Positions 24,232-36,511 of a stretch of 64,000 nucleotides of DNA are shown in pieces. How positions within the stretch are numbered: position 1 is the stretch's first letter; each line of letters begins with the position of its first letter. A program made the position numbers and the translations under genes. The notes below the pieces were generated by a model that was given only the letters and a program-made list of their open reading frames with translations, ran no database searches and was not told where the DNA came from. The stretch comes from Tetrapyrgos nigripes (lineage: Eukaryota; Basidiomycota; Agaricomycetes; Agaricales; Campanellaceae). Where the stretch lies: contig JAACJM010000044.1 of assembly GCA_013368315.1 (NCBI GenBank), positions 310,001 to 374,000 on the forward strand, given 5' to 3'.

Positions 24232-24473
24232 TGAGATATATCATTTTCAACTCTATATATAGTAGATGAACAAAACGTATGATGGCTGGTTCCAGGCACG
24301 AGAATTTCCAACCAGAACAAGGTCTTACAACAGTGGCACCGCCTGTAATGTAGAGCGGAGTTGTTCGAGTTCGACTCCAAAGTTCGGCAAGACGAGATAT
24401 CATAGCAGTTCAAAAGCTCTGTGTGATGAACGAACTCACGTTTGTTAGTTGCTAGTCTGCCGAAGAGCCTTCG

Positions 24474-24695
24474 AAGTCGGCAAAACGTCCGTCTGTCGTT
24501 CATCTCGTTATTGGAAACATGAATACATGAATGAATGGACGATTAGTCGTCAATTTGAAGGTATGTTACTGTAACACCTCCAACCAACCAACCAACCTCT
24601 AACACTATACTCAAGTGTGGAGATCTCGCTTTCTATCAGCTTTCCAGAGTCCAGACTGAGAGTGGTTTCCATCGCTCTATAGTCCCAATATGCTT
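24474..24695. repeat. direct repeat flanking the membrane protein gene, copy B
   Basis: Partner of 21441-21618; see there. Ends in a poly-T run before 24710. The sequence just before it (about 24390-24440, ATAGCAGTTCAAAA ... AACTCACGTTTGTTAG) also has a relative at 47178-47235. Confidence 0.8.
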
Positions 24696-25302
24696 TTTTT
24701 TTTTTTGACGATCGTTTGGGTCACGTGAACTATATGAAGGCGGTGACGGTGAAGGACTCAAAGAAGGACGCGAACGAATAATGCCCAGTACAACCATACC
24801 CAGAGCCCCAGAAAGAGGAAGAGGGATGGCGAAAGAGGAAGGATACGGACGAAGAAGGGGATTGATATGATATGATGACGAGGATAATCCGGAGTGGGAG
24901 AGACAGTGATATCAATGGGATGCGGCATTGTCGACAGACAAGTGGAGGGGAATGGACACTGTCGCTTGAAAGTTGACATCAGACACGGCGTTCAAGCGAC
25001 TGGAGGATGGATAGTGGACCTAGTGGTATGCCCTTGACCTTCCGTCTTGCGGTGCAGACTCTCCTCCCCCCCAACCTCTGGCTCTCCAGCGTCCAGGAGC
25101 TTTCAACGCATCTAACACTTCTTCTCACTCCCTTTCCTTTCCTTCTCTTGTCATCCCAAAACCTTTAGCTCTTTAGCCATATACCTCGCCAACTCCCCTC
25201 CCCCCCAACCTCGCACGCACGTTGTCGAAGGCCCGGGACAGTGATGCTATGCATGTATGTGGACAGTGGGGGTCTTCTCTACCCTTATGGGATCCGTCGC
25301 CC

Positions 25303-25960
25303 TCAGCATATGCCTCGTCGATAGATGGAGTTGGAGTTTTCGTAAAAGGGGGAGCTGGGGAAACAACTTGAAGGTGAGATGAGAGTTGGAGTTGGTAAGG
25401 GGTTCCCTGAATGACATTGCCGAGACTGAGGATGAGGCTGAGGGTGAGGATGATAGGAAGAGTGAGCGGGAGTCCGAGTGGTTCCGGATGGCCTGGATAT
25501 GTGATCGTCGTTAGTTAGCCGAGGAGGGGGAAGCAGAAGCAACGTTGATGTGTTCTAGCATTTCAGAGCAAGACTCACCGGAGGGCCATCAGCCCACCTC
25601 TCGTATCAGCTTCACTGTTCCTTGCGCTTTGGGGTTGGTCTGCAAATCGCCGAGTAAGACGTGACATGCGGAGGATGCGGAGGGCGTCCGTCACCGTTGT
25701 CAGGGAAAACTTGCAAGATGATTTGCCGGTAAATTGCCGGTTCAGCTCAGTTCCACTCTCTTGACTCTTCTGAGGCCCGTTGGATCCCACTGTCTACATA
25801 GGCTTATTCCAGTCAGAAGACCACATTAAAGTACACCTTGAAGCTCCTCCTGACGCTGGCAACTGCGAAGAACCTGGGGTTTGAAGATGACTCGGAGAAG
25901 TTGTGAGGGTTCTGTTTTTGCGAGGAAAGAACTAAAATAGAGGTTGGCAAATTATCACAG
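25303..25960 (-). other. possible short gene, low support
   Basis: An exon-like frame from about 25787 (GSNGPQKSQESG, no ATG of its own) to a good donor near 25579 splices, across an intron ending ATATCCAG, to a Pro/His/Ser-rich frame that stops at 25303. A further upstream exon near 25.93-25.85 kb would be needed to supply the start, and I could not close its phase. No domain recognised. It may be a real but poorly conserved gene. Confidence 0.25.
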
Positions 25961-26165
25961 GTGAGTCCTCATAATAGCTGTACGAGTGTACTCTCGACCT
26001 TTTTGATATCTCCATCCTGTATTCAGTCGTTGCTCTTGAAGACGACGTTATTGACGCGTTGTCCACTATACGAGAATTGACTTTTTATCCATGTATCACC
26101 TCCATTCAACTCCTTACGAAGCAAGTAAGTACGTTAATAAACTTTCCACCGGACCAAGTCCATTG

Positions 26166-27824
26166 TTACACTTCTGTATAATTTGGGGGTATCTCTTCCT
26201 TGCCAGTGCCATGACGATTCAAATGTTCCCCCGAGTCCTGCCCCATTCTCCACCCGCTATCGGTATGAACTTGAAGTTGTATCCCCGGCCCCCACTCTCG
26301 AGTACTATCCCCACTTTCAAATTCATGGCGTTGTATTAACTGATCTGTGGAGAACAGCTGGTCACGAAGAACCGAAAGTTCTTGTTGAAGTTTCAAATTC
26401 CCCACTCGCAGTGTAGTATTCGCAGGATTCCCGTTCTCATTTCGCTGAGGATGATCGTGGACATCATTGACTCGGAGTTCAACCGCAACGAACGGTGTCG
26501 GCTCGAATTCTTCCTTCTCCCAAGCTGAACTCTCTCTCGAGCGACGCCTACGCTTCATCCTCCATATGATCACGAAAGACACGAGAGTCAAAAGAACCAC
26601 TCCACCAACAATCCCACCAATTATTCCACCCAGTTCACGATTACGGCCTGAGTTACTCTGGCTAGTTGGAGGAGGAGTTGGTGATGGACTTTGTTGTTGT
26701 TGTTGTTGTTCCGCAGTAGTGAGAGAAGTAACAAGAAAGTAGTCAACAGTCAATGGCATTCCGGTCGCACTGCCATTATGCGTTACCACCAGGGTATGCT
26801 CCCCGGGTGGTAACGAATTGACATTGACCAGTGATTGTTGAGTCCATATGTTGGACGTAAATACTGTAGGAGGAAACAGCCCAAACTGCTGCGGGTCGTT
26901 ATCGTCGACTTGATATGTTGCGGTGTTTGATGAGTTATGGGGGGATAGTTCGCCGTACATCTCGATTGAGGTACCTAGTTTAAAGTAGAATTGGTGTGAA
27001 AAAGATGAACTTCGATCATCAGGGGGAACCAACACTTACCGTTAAACTTCACGGTAACAGATGACCCGGGTGTACTCGTAGAACCAGCGTTGAGCCCGAC
27101 GCTATCTCCGCCTGTGCCCCATCTCGAGCTATAAATGATGTTGTTCTGGGACTTTATCGCACCTGTACCGGCGTTGTTGCCTATCTGCAGTACGTCTCCA
27201 TCAAGAGGCGTATCCGGATCCGGTATCAATTCGTATACAAGATAATCCACATAGACGCGTGAATTAATCAGATCGTCGATAGTCACGGTAAGCTTGTGTT
27301 CCTTGGAGGTGGGTTGTCCAGTATGATCGCTACTGGTAAGAGCAAATGGAGATCCACTTGTACAAAGAATGTCGTTGTTGCCTGAGAGATTTGGGGGGAT
27401 TAGGGTATATGGACTTTGAACCGCTTGTTGGTCGTCAAGTTGACAAGACACGGACCCGTTTGCAACGGCAGAAGGAGGGGATGCAACGATGGTTCCGTAT
27501 ACGATGACTCGAGAAAATCCTGAAGATCAACAGGGTAGAGAGAATTAAAGGCAAGAAAGGGAGGGATAGAAATCTTTAGTAATTGCGGACAGTTAGTTAA
27601 CTTGATACCGCACCACTGAATGCAAAGGTGAACGAAGATCCATTGACTCTCGTTTCATGAACAGTATTGTTGAAAACGATCCCATTCGTGCTCAAGTCAT
27701 TGAGAGTGCCGCCTCCAAGATCCTCATAAAGTGTATCTCCAGTGGTCAAGTTCCAACTCCCAGAGTATGAAACACGGCTATCTGTATCGTCTGCTAGAAT
27801 GTTCCAGACCAAATCTTCGCTCAT
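26166..27824 (-). CDS. mucin-like single-pass membrane protein
   Basis: Exons 27824-27602, 27519-27040 and 26974-26166 join in phase and give 503 residues from the first ATG of the open frame. The N-terminal half is an extracellular beta-rich region with DDTDSRVSYSGSW, FSRVIVYGTIV and YVDYLVYELIPD, a layout repeated twice (a second copy around TQQSLVNVNSLPPGEHTLVV). Then a QQQQQQ and Pro/Ser/Thr linker, one membrane helix (GGIIGGIVGGVVLLTLVSFV) followed by RMKRRRR on the inner side, and a disordered cytoplasmic tail of about 130 residues. This is a well-known layout of basidiomycete cell-surface proteins, of unknown function. No signal peptide is visible at this start, so a 5' exon is probably missing; the frame stays open upstream of 27824 and a TATA box sits at 28166. 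The donor after exon 1 (GTTAAC) is weak. Confidence 0.78.
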
Positions 27825-28165
27825 AAGCGCAAGCGATGAGAAAATTGAGATAGGTAGACGACCAGCGGCACAGACACTCTGGCTCGCAGAGACAAAAGGA
27901 AAGGGGAGGGAATTGGCTCTGAGTAGGGTAAATGTCGCTTATAGGATGGATTTTGAGTACCCTGTGAAATGTTATCATCGTCGGCATTAGCAATGCAAAG
28001 CTGTAAGACATACCTACCTGTTATGCCAAATCGATGATAAAGCGGCTCTTCCTGAACGTTAAACGTCGGTTAAACGTCGCCTCAAGGGATTGTGAGGAAG
28101 TGCGAGCTCTAGTGCTTAGTGACTGGTAAGGAGATGGGAGGCGAAAGAGGCAGATGCTTCGATGC

Positions 28166-28174
28166 TTTTTTATA
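28166..28174 (-). promoter_or_regulatory. TATA box upstream of the mucin-like gene
   Basis: Minus-strand TATAAAAAA about 340 bases ahead of the ATG used. The distance supports an unrecognised 5' exon between 28.14 and 27.82 kb. Confidence 0.45.
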
Positions 28175-28599
28175 CGGAATTCTTGAGGTGATTCCTATAA
28201 TTGGCATCTTCGCATCCTCGGAATACCGAATGATGCACTACCCTGTGTTTCTCTCAATATACGCTTGGGCATCCACGGATACACAATCCATATTTGGCAT
28301 TTTTTGCATCTTCAATCAGGTACATACATATGTATGTACTGTGAAAATCCGTAACTAAGAGTATGTACAAGAATATTTGTCCTACGTAGTAAGCAAGGTC
28401 TTATTACTACTCTCTAGTATTTGCATATTATTTGTTTACCAGACCCTCTAGCTCAGCACAAAAGTAACTAAGTAGAGGTCGCCCCAGTGAGCAATTGCCC
28501 TCTGTAGTTTCAGTGTACGGAGGTAGGGGTCGAAGCACCAATGTCGACGTTGCGCATGTTGTGCTGTTGGCAAGTTGGGAGCGCCCAGGAACGGAGCAG

Positions 28600-29625
28600 C
28601 GCCCACGACGCTAACGACATTACGAGGCATTTTAAGGCCGAGTTTTAGCTTATGATGTCGACCTTCGCAACTTTTCCCTTGGTTCTGTTGCACGCCACTG
28701 TGGGCAGCGACACGGCCTTTGCCGAACGCTGTTGATTGCCGCAGGTATCTCTCCGCATTCCGTTATGCCCATCCTGACCCCACTTCCCATCTCGTTTTCC
28801 GTTCCCTCATAACGAGGATGGACTTGACATGGATATGACCTCGTCTGTTTGATGATCGGGTGCAGAGCGAGACAGCGTCAGAATAGGAGCTGCCGACGAC
28901 TGTGGAAGAAGGAGGATGAGTTTCGTATGCTATGACGTCACCATGGATGACTTGTCTCGCATGCCACATAGTGCTTTTGTATTAGATTGGTGAGCAGATT
29001 TTGGCGTTGCTAGCTGTCTGCAATGCTGTCAAGATTGCTGAAGACCTTGTCCGTTTACCGAAAAACGCCAAACGGCGGTTGCTGGCTGTTACGAGGCCTC
29101 TTAAAGGCCGAGTTAACTTATGTCGACCTCGAAAAATTTACCACGACCTCAAACTCCCACCCCCTTTCATTGCCACAGCCGGTCTTTGCTCTTCCCGACA
29201 ACCGGAACGTCCAGACTCGGTCTCGACTCTGGACGAGATCAAGGACCGTTGACGTCAATAACCACGACGTCATGCTAGCATGTCAAATTGGTCTGCTTAA
29301 CGCCCTTCTTCCCTCTCACTTTCCACTGATTCTCCCTCCCTTCTGCATAACTTGAGTTAGACTACGTGAAAGGGCCTCGTAATTTGCCACGCGAAGCGAT
29401 GGCCCTTTGCCCCAGTCTGCATTGCTGTCGAGACTGCTGAGGACCTTGTCCGTTTATGAAGGGCTTGTGGGCCACCGCTTCGCGTAGCAATAACGAGGCC
29501 CCTAAATGTCGAAGGTCGACCGGGTCTGGCAGAAAACCCCGGTAGCGACTTGGCATAGCCACAGCTGCAAAGCGGCATTTATAAGAACGAGTCCCTTAAA
29601 AGGACCTCGTAACCGGAAAACGCCA
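28600..29625. repeat. R1 repeat cluster
   Basis: A partial R1 end at 28615-28690, a long copy at 29086-29416 almost identical to 5816-6128, then the hairpin motif again at 29456-29503 and a partial end at about 29590-29615. All are on the same strand as the 5.8-kb copy. No gene seen. Confidence 0.85.
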
Positions 29626-30467
29626 AACGGCGCACGGTTGACGCAGGTTTTTGGCGTTGAGCACGTGCCCGCGTCCTGGTCTTCCCTGACAGTGACTGTG
29701 AAAGAATCGTTACGCGTGTCTGACCTCATCTCCTAACTGTCGTTATCTCAATGTAGCAATTACTGGCTCTCAACGAAGATTTCAAGCGACCCATGACTGG
29801 AATCTGGTGGAAAAAACCTGTTTAGACCTTCCGCGGTCCTTCTACGTAGTGGAGATAGACTCATTTGGAGGCCCTTGCCAAGCGTACGTTCCAGCTCCAT
29901 GGCTAGCTCTTGGTTTTGACGGGGAGCTCACAGGCGGCTCATAAGCGGCTATACATTGGATACAAGATATTCGCACCAACGTCTAGGCGGGTGAGTGTTA
30001 GAGCGATTTCAACGTACTCCAATGCATTGAAAAATTCGACGCGCTCCCAGTGACCACTATGTAGTGACCACTCCCCTTGCACAAGGCACCATTTGAGCTG
30101 TCTTCGGCTAGTCAAAATTTGACTGACATCATGCATTTGGCTAGAACCTGAAGTTGAAAGAATAGTCGGACACAGTCGGAGCCTCTTTTCTCCTGTTGCA
30201 TACGATTTTTGATAGACAGCACCAATGGATGTACGGAAAAGATGGAAGCGGCCTTCTGCCTGTGATTCAAAGTCCCCGACTCCGGACCGAAGGGGCGGGA
30301 GGGGGGAGTTTGGAGTGTCCCAGAGTGTCCCGGATCCGTCGGGCTATGTAATCGGCTAATTTTTCAATTCTCAATTCGCATCATGATCATGAGTACTTAA
30401 GCTACTTAAGGACAACCCTGTAAGTTCCCCATATTTCTTTACCTTCCTCTCTTACTCTCAGCTGAAG
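29626..30467. other. upstream region of the monooxygenase gene
   Basis: No gene supported. The last 100 bases contain two ACTTAAG-type repeats (AGTACTTAAGCTACTTAAGG) and a pyrimidine-rich run directly ahead of the start codon, a usual fungal promoter layout. Confidence 0.4.
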
Positions 30468-32742
30468 ATGTCTACCAAGAAAGGACGGAGCGATACCCCC
30501 CGCATTGTGGTTATCGGTGCTGGGTATGTTCATATAGCAGCTTTATCGTCATCTTCGTTGACCATCCTTTTCCGTTGCAGTGTCGGTGGTATATCCTTCG
30601 GAATAGCCTTGAGGCGACGGTTCCCCGGATTTGAGAACTTCACGGTGCGTTTCGTTCGTTACTTACTTTGCCGAAGTTACCGAGACGCGTCGTATTGCAG
30701 ATTTATGAGAAGTGTTCTGAGGTCAGTGGAACATGGAGGGTGAGTGTTCACATTGTGATTTCATGCTTGACTAGTTGACCATTTGTACAAGGACAACACA
30801 TACCCTGGCTGTGGTTCAGACGTCGCCATTCATTTTTTCTCCGCCTCTACCGACCTCTACCCTGACTGGGACTACACTCATGGGCTCCAGCCTCAAATCA
30901 AGGGATATTGGGAGAATCTCCATAGGAAATACGATCTCTACTCTCACACCAAGTTCAACACCGCCGTTGTTTCAGCGGAATGGGACTCAGCCAAGGAAGC
31001 GTACCATATAGTCGTCAAGGATTTGATAACAGGAGAAGAAACAATGACTACTGCAGAGATTTTGATCTCTGCGTTGGGGCCATTCCCTAATACGATAACG
31101 CCAGATTTTAAAGGGATAGAGACGTTCAAAGGGGAGACGTTTCATTCTGGTGCTTGGGATCATAACGTGGATCTGAGGAATAAACGAGTTGGGGTGGTAG
31201 GGAATGGGGCTTCAGCGTAAGTCGTCATAGGATATATCGTTAAAGTTGCAGTGCTAATGATATTAATTAGGACGCAGTTTGTACCGGTCATTTCTGAGGA
31301 CCCCTCGACGAAAGTGGTGAACTTTGTCAGGACACCGAATTGGTTCTTGCCTCCGGTACGGATATGTTGGTGTCCAGGGGTAACTGCGCCACTAACTTGT
31401 ACTATTCTAGGCTCGCGCACCCTATTCATGGTACCATAAGGTGCTCTTCAAATACGTGCCTTTTTGGATGAAGATAAACCGTCTAAAACTGTTTCTCGGG
31501 GTATGTGGTCTTTTTTACTCCTGTGTCTTCGATGGATTAAATATATTACATCTTAGACGGACTTCTTTTACGCGCTGGTTTTTGGTAGTCCATATCTTCG
31601 GAAAATGAGCACAGCGGTGAGTGAAGGTTTCGTATCTGTTGTATGTATTAGTGCTAAGCTCTGTCTTATAGTTGGCACGCAATTATATTGAGATGACTGC
31701 ACCAAAGGAGCTTTTGGATAAGCTAGTCCCAACATACAGTGTGTCCATTCTCTTTCCTGCAAATCTGACGCCAAATGACCTTTACAATGCTTCTTAGCAT
31801 TGGGATGCAAGCGCGTCATCTTTGACACGAACTACTTGGCCTGCTTACATCGTCCAAACGTTGATATAACCTTTGATGGAATAGACTCGATATATGAGGG
31901 AGGGATTGTTACGAAGAAAGGGGAAAAGATTCCGTTTGATGTGTTGATTTTTGCAACTGGATTTTTAACAGCTGTAACAGTAAGACATTTTCTTCTAGTC
32001 TGCTTGTCCTTTGCTGACGCCAGCACTTGGGATTCGTTAGGACGAATTCCCTTTACATATCCGGGGAACTAAGAAAACAGTTCGAGAGTATTACCACCAC
32101 GAAGGAGGTCCCAAGGCTTACTTGGGTACTACCGTCCCAGGTTTCCCCAATCTGTTCCTACTCACAGGTCCAAACACCGTCACTGGTCATACCTCTGTCA
32201 TCTACACCGAAGAAGTCCAAATCAACTATATGTTTCAGCTCATTGAGCCTATTCTCCGCAAACAAATTTCCTCTGTCGATGTCATACCCTCAGCTACGGA
32301 CGCGTATAACAAGAAGATTCATGCTCGACTGGAAAAGTCCGTTTTTGTGGACTGTGTCTCGTGGTATAGGAAGGATAGAGATGGGAAGGTGTCGAGTATC
32401 TTTCCTGGAAGCGCTACATTGTTCTGGTGGTGGTTGAGGAAGGTGAATTGGGATCATTATACCGTTGACTCGGCATCCAAAGGCAGGTGGGAAAGGCAGT
32501 TGAGGAGAAGGAACGTTCAGAGCACGTCGTTGGCCTTGGCTTTGGTCGTTGGATTAGTTGTTCTAGGAAGGTCGGAAACTACGAGAGCGCTTGTCTATGA
32601 TTATATGTCAGAGAGCTTGGGTTATTTCACGGTGAGCTCGCTGCCTTGCTCTTTGCGGGAAAGATGGTCAGACTGACTTTTCTGTTTGCAGAATTTCTAC
32701 ACTTCTGGGCTGGACACTCTAAAGGGATTTCTGAAAGTCTAG
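30468..32742 (+). CDS. Baeyer-Villiger-type flavin monooxygenase
   Basis: Eleven exons: 30468-30523, 30581-30644, 30701-30739, 30792-31216, 31271-31355, 31411-31500, 31557-31616, 31672-31738, 31798-31979, 32041-32631, 32692-32742; 569 residues, all phases agree. Two nucleotide-binding motifs are complete: GAGVGG (residues 17-22, FAD) and VVGNGAS (about 188-194, NADPH). Between them stands FKGETFHSGAWD (165-176), matching the type I BVMO fingerprint FxGxxxHxxxW. The late LIFATGF motif is present. Such enzymes insert one oxygen next to a ketone, or hydroxylate, using NADPH and O2. A hydrophobic stretch near the C-terminus (TSLALALVVGLVVLG) may hold the protein to a membrane. No other biosynthetic genes are adjacent, so it may work alone. 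Substrate unknown. Confidence 0.94.
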
Positions 32743-32995
32743 GACCGTCGTCCTTCTAATGTGCTCGAGATTGCGCGATCTTGAGGGACATAATGCATTT
32801 CTACGAATTAGTCTTGTGGTAATCATCAGTAAAAGTGGAGATCTATATTTCGTATAACCGGTATAATTGTATCTCGGACATACCATGTCATACATCACCT
32901 TGGTTCCCGGCAATCATACCACTCCTATTCTGCTCATACAGTGTATATTCTGTAGGATGCGTATATTCAAGATGCGCTGAGCAATCCAAAGAGAT

Positions 32996-35900
32996 TTAGA
33001 ATATAATTTCATTTGCGTGATAGTCTGCATACTGGTTTACATAGAAGGCTGTAAATAGATCTAAGGAATGGTAATGCTTCACCTCTGATGGAATAGCTTT
33101 AGAATCATACTTTGGGATGAGGTGTACTCCACGCAAAAGAGTGTCTATATGTATCACAGCCAGCTGAGGGTGTTGGCGGCGCTGAGGATCACGAAACCCA
33201 GGCCTCACAACCCACATTCCGGTCTTGGGATCCCGGGAGTGCCCATAGCAATTGAACCAATGGACCAGCGCACATGGGTACATGACCCCATGATAGCGAA
33301 ATGAGAAAAATAGGCGGACACGCGCTACGCTCATGCCACGGAAACCTTCTCTGTTGGCATTAATGACAACTAGGACACAGTCCCGTCGAGGATGGCCATA
33401 CCATGACGGCGTTGAGCGGATGTGTTCCCTCATCATCCCACGGACTCCAGACAGGTCACTCGGAGCATAGAACTTTGCGACGGCAGAATGGTAGACGTTG
33501 ACTTTTGATGTGATATTGGGCAATGCGATGTCACCGTTGTCGTCACCGGGGTGGAGCTGCTCGTGCAAGAATTGCTGGGTCAATAACACCAGTGTTGGCT
33601 CCTGGATATGCAAGGCTAGGGCCTGTAGCTGTCGAGGGTATGTAGAGTCTGAAAACAATGAGATATATGAATCAGAAACTGGGTGATGTTTGCAGAGGAA
33701 GGCAACTAACCTCGTGTTTTTGCAAGTTCTACCTTGGCCTGGGCAAGCTCACTGTCAACTGGGCCTATATCGTCATGTTCGGCGTCAAAGGGATCCGGCG
33801 GTGGATCAATTGGTGGAAGTAGACCACAGTGTGCCAAAAGAAAGCGAAGTGCGTGAAGTTTATCCAGCCGCTGATTTGTTAAAAGCATTTGACTGAGGGC
33901 GTTGTAACGGCGGGAACGCCTCCATGGCTTCTTGACAGCTGTAATGTGTCGAGACTCTGTAATAGACGCACAGAGACCATTCGGAGCACCAAATTGAATG
34001 ATGAGAAGTGGGTAGTGTATCATTGCATGGAGACGGGGAAGGTTGAAGTTGGTGCGTACACCAGTGGACAAAAAAATGGCCCGGTAGTGATGAAAGGTTT
34101 GAATAGAGCGGTTAATCTGTTGTAGCATATCTTCGTCGATGTCTGACCTTCGGACGAGATAGCAAAAGTCGAGGAAGGATGAAAGACATTTCATCATGTC
34201 GTCGGGAATATAGTCCGCAACAGCAGGAAGAAAAACCTAGATCCAGCGTATATTAGATAGTGTTCACGTCCAAGGAACATGGAAGAGTCCACTTACCTTC
34301 ATTAATGCTTTCGAGTCGTCACCAGTCCATTGCTTGAAACGTCGTCCATGCGGAAAGCGACGAAGACCCGGAAATGCAGGAACAACTGCAATGCTGCAGG
34401 ACATAGTAGTCAGAACAATGTAGTAAAAGTTTCTATGGGTACTCACCGGCGGTCAATGTCATCTATAATCTCATTTGCCTTCTTCTCTCCATGCTCGATA
34501 ACTAGATACTGTAATATCCATTCAACAAGCATGTCTTTGAAACAGCCTTTGATGATTTGATGAAGGATATCGGCACACAGCATCTCGTGAATGTCTGCCC
34601 TTGGGAAGTGATGTGTAAAAGGCTAAAAGCTTGGTCAATAAACACAGATGTGTGGAGACAGATGTAGCTTACCAGAATGCCATCATCCATCCCAAAATTG
34701 TCCCATAGTGTTCGTCCATTATCCTTGTGTTCCTCTAACCATATGTTGTCCAAATGACGTGTTCTTCGGTCAGCTGGAGCATCTAGATTATCTGAAGGTG
34801 CAGTACATCTTGAAAGCATATGGTTATTACACGTATTTGGCAAAGAAATGAGATCATGCTCACCTTCCACACCAGCCTTGAACGATTCCAGAAAGTAGGA
34901 CTTGTTCTGGGTAGTCGGCAATAAATGCCGCGAGCTCAAATATAACTCGACGAAAGTAACCGTCAGGACACTGTCGGAGTACTGGCTCGGTCATAGCAGG
35001 CCTGAGAGACCGTAAGATTGCTGCAATGGATGAGTGGTAAAGTTGCTTCTTGAAGATTCGAAAGCTTGGGTCATTATCATATTTGCGGTCCGCTGGATGC
35101 AATAAGTAGTAAGCAATCTTGTAAACAGAATTCATTAACAACAGGACTAACACTTGGGTATTGCAAGAAAACCTATCGGGATAACGGAATTACGATGGGC
35201 ACGACGAGCTCTATTGGTGATATTTCCGATAGAGATGTAAAGTGGGTGGTACTCGACATGTCCTGTAGCAACGGAGACCGTTGTCTTATCAGCGCCAAGA
35301 ATGACATATACAGCCATGGCTCCATGCAGCTTGGCCTTATCAGTGCTGGTATCATAGATTTTGCTCTGAAAGAAAGTGAATAAATGCGTAACTAAATGGT
35401 TGAAGAGTGAGGACTTACAGCATGCTGCCATGCAAAGTTTCCGGACATGAAGTCACTCCAACGCTGTTTACCATGCGGGTCAAGATGTATATATGGACAT
35501 GGGTCAAAGTCGTGAATGAGGAGAGGGTTGGAGAGTATTTGGGAAATGACGACGTCAGGATCGCGATACCAGACTTGGTATGATGTCTTTTGCCATTCAG
35601 GAGCACTGCTTCCAAGAGACTCATCGACGACAGTCTGAAAACACTTCCACGGTGCATCTCCAGCCTGGATACGGTCAATATCCTCGAAAAGATCCTTGTA
35701 GTCATGGAAAGGAGCGGAAGCCGCATCGTCGTCCTCTGGGTGACATTGGGATCCGAAAAGAGACCAAATGTCCATGAGCTCATCAACGTTTCCCTGAGAC
35801 ATTTCCACCTTGCGGTAAAGCAAGTCTGCCAACCGAAACTCGGCTTCACCATCAAAAGGTGCCCACAAATTATCTGGGTCTTGTGTAGGGTGTATTGGAG

Positions 35901-36339
35901 GGGCAGGTGTATCTGGGACTAGTGGCTGACCTTTCTCGTCGAGCTTTTGTCCTATGTCAAAGGTTAGTAACTGAAAAAAGAAAAATAAGCCACTGAATAA
36001 GCCACTGTAAAACATACCAAAAAGATGAGGATGATATATCTTCGCTCCTGAATGATGAGGTGATGGAGGCAGTGAAGGCGAAGCATGAGGTTCATCTTCG
36101 CCGTTGTGTGTTGGACTGGCTGGGGCAGGGTGACACATATCAAAGTCCTCTGGATCAATATCAAAATTGTCTGGCGTCGGCTCCATGGTACCTTGTTGGG
36201 CAGTTGACTGCGAAGAAAGACTTGGACCTTGTGAGGAGGTATCTGCGAGGCCACGAAAATGCCTCAGGTTCATATGGAGGGTAAGGTCCCTCTGCCTCTT
36301 GAAGCGTTCGATACATCCAGGAAATCTGCAGCGAACCAT
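32996..36339 (-). CDS. Plavaka-type transposase with C2H2 finger
   Basis: Nine exons: 36339-36018, 35951-35419, 35365-35152, 35092-34864, 34808-34673, 34622-34447, 34393-34297, 34236-33711, 33648-32996; 961 residues, no stop, phases agree. Residues 4-27 form a C2H2 zinc finger (C4, C9, H22, H27). Then a disordered acidic linker, and the fungal Plavaka core: EAEFRLADLLYRKVEMSQGN, NFAWQHA, YVILGADKTTVSVATGHVEY, CPDGYFRRVIFELAAFIADY, GWCGRC (zinc-binding pair across an intron), FPRADIHEMLCADILHQIIK, FPGLRRFPHGRRFKQWTGDD, and GLCASITESRHITAVKKPWR. This recombinase family cuts and pastes DNA with a DDE/D-type centre; the acidic residues in GADKT and ITESRH are candidates. Every exon is open, so it may be active. 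Introns are 41-69 bases. Confidence 0.92.
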
Positions 36340-36511
36340 GATGACCGTAGTTGTGGTGGTTAGGCAAGGAAAGATGAGACCTGGGTTGCAGGGCATATGG
36401 TAAGCGCTACTTTGCACATGGTAAGTCGGAGATTTAGAGTGATAATAATTATCAAAGCTCACCTTGGTCTCGCATAATTTTTCTTCGTCACCCAACCGTC
36501 CACCATCTGCC
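36340..36511. promoter_or_regulatory. shared promoter of the transposon genes
   Basis: The 172 bases between the two divergent start codons must carry both promoters. It holds an AT-rich centre (GATAATAATTAT at about 36440) and no convincing TATA box. Confidence 0.5.
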
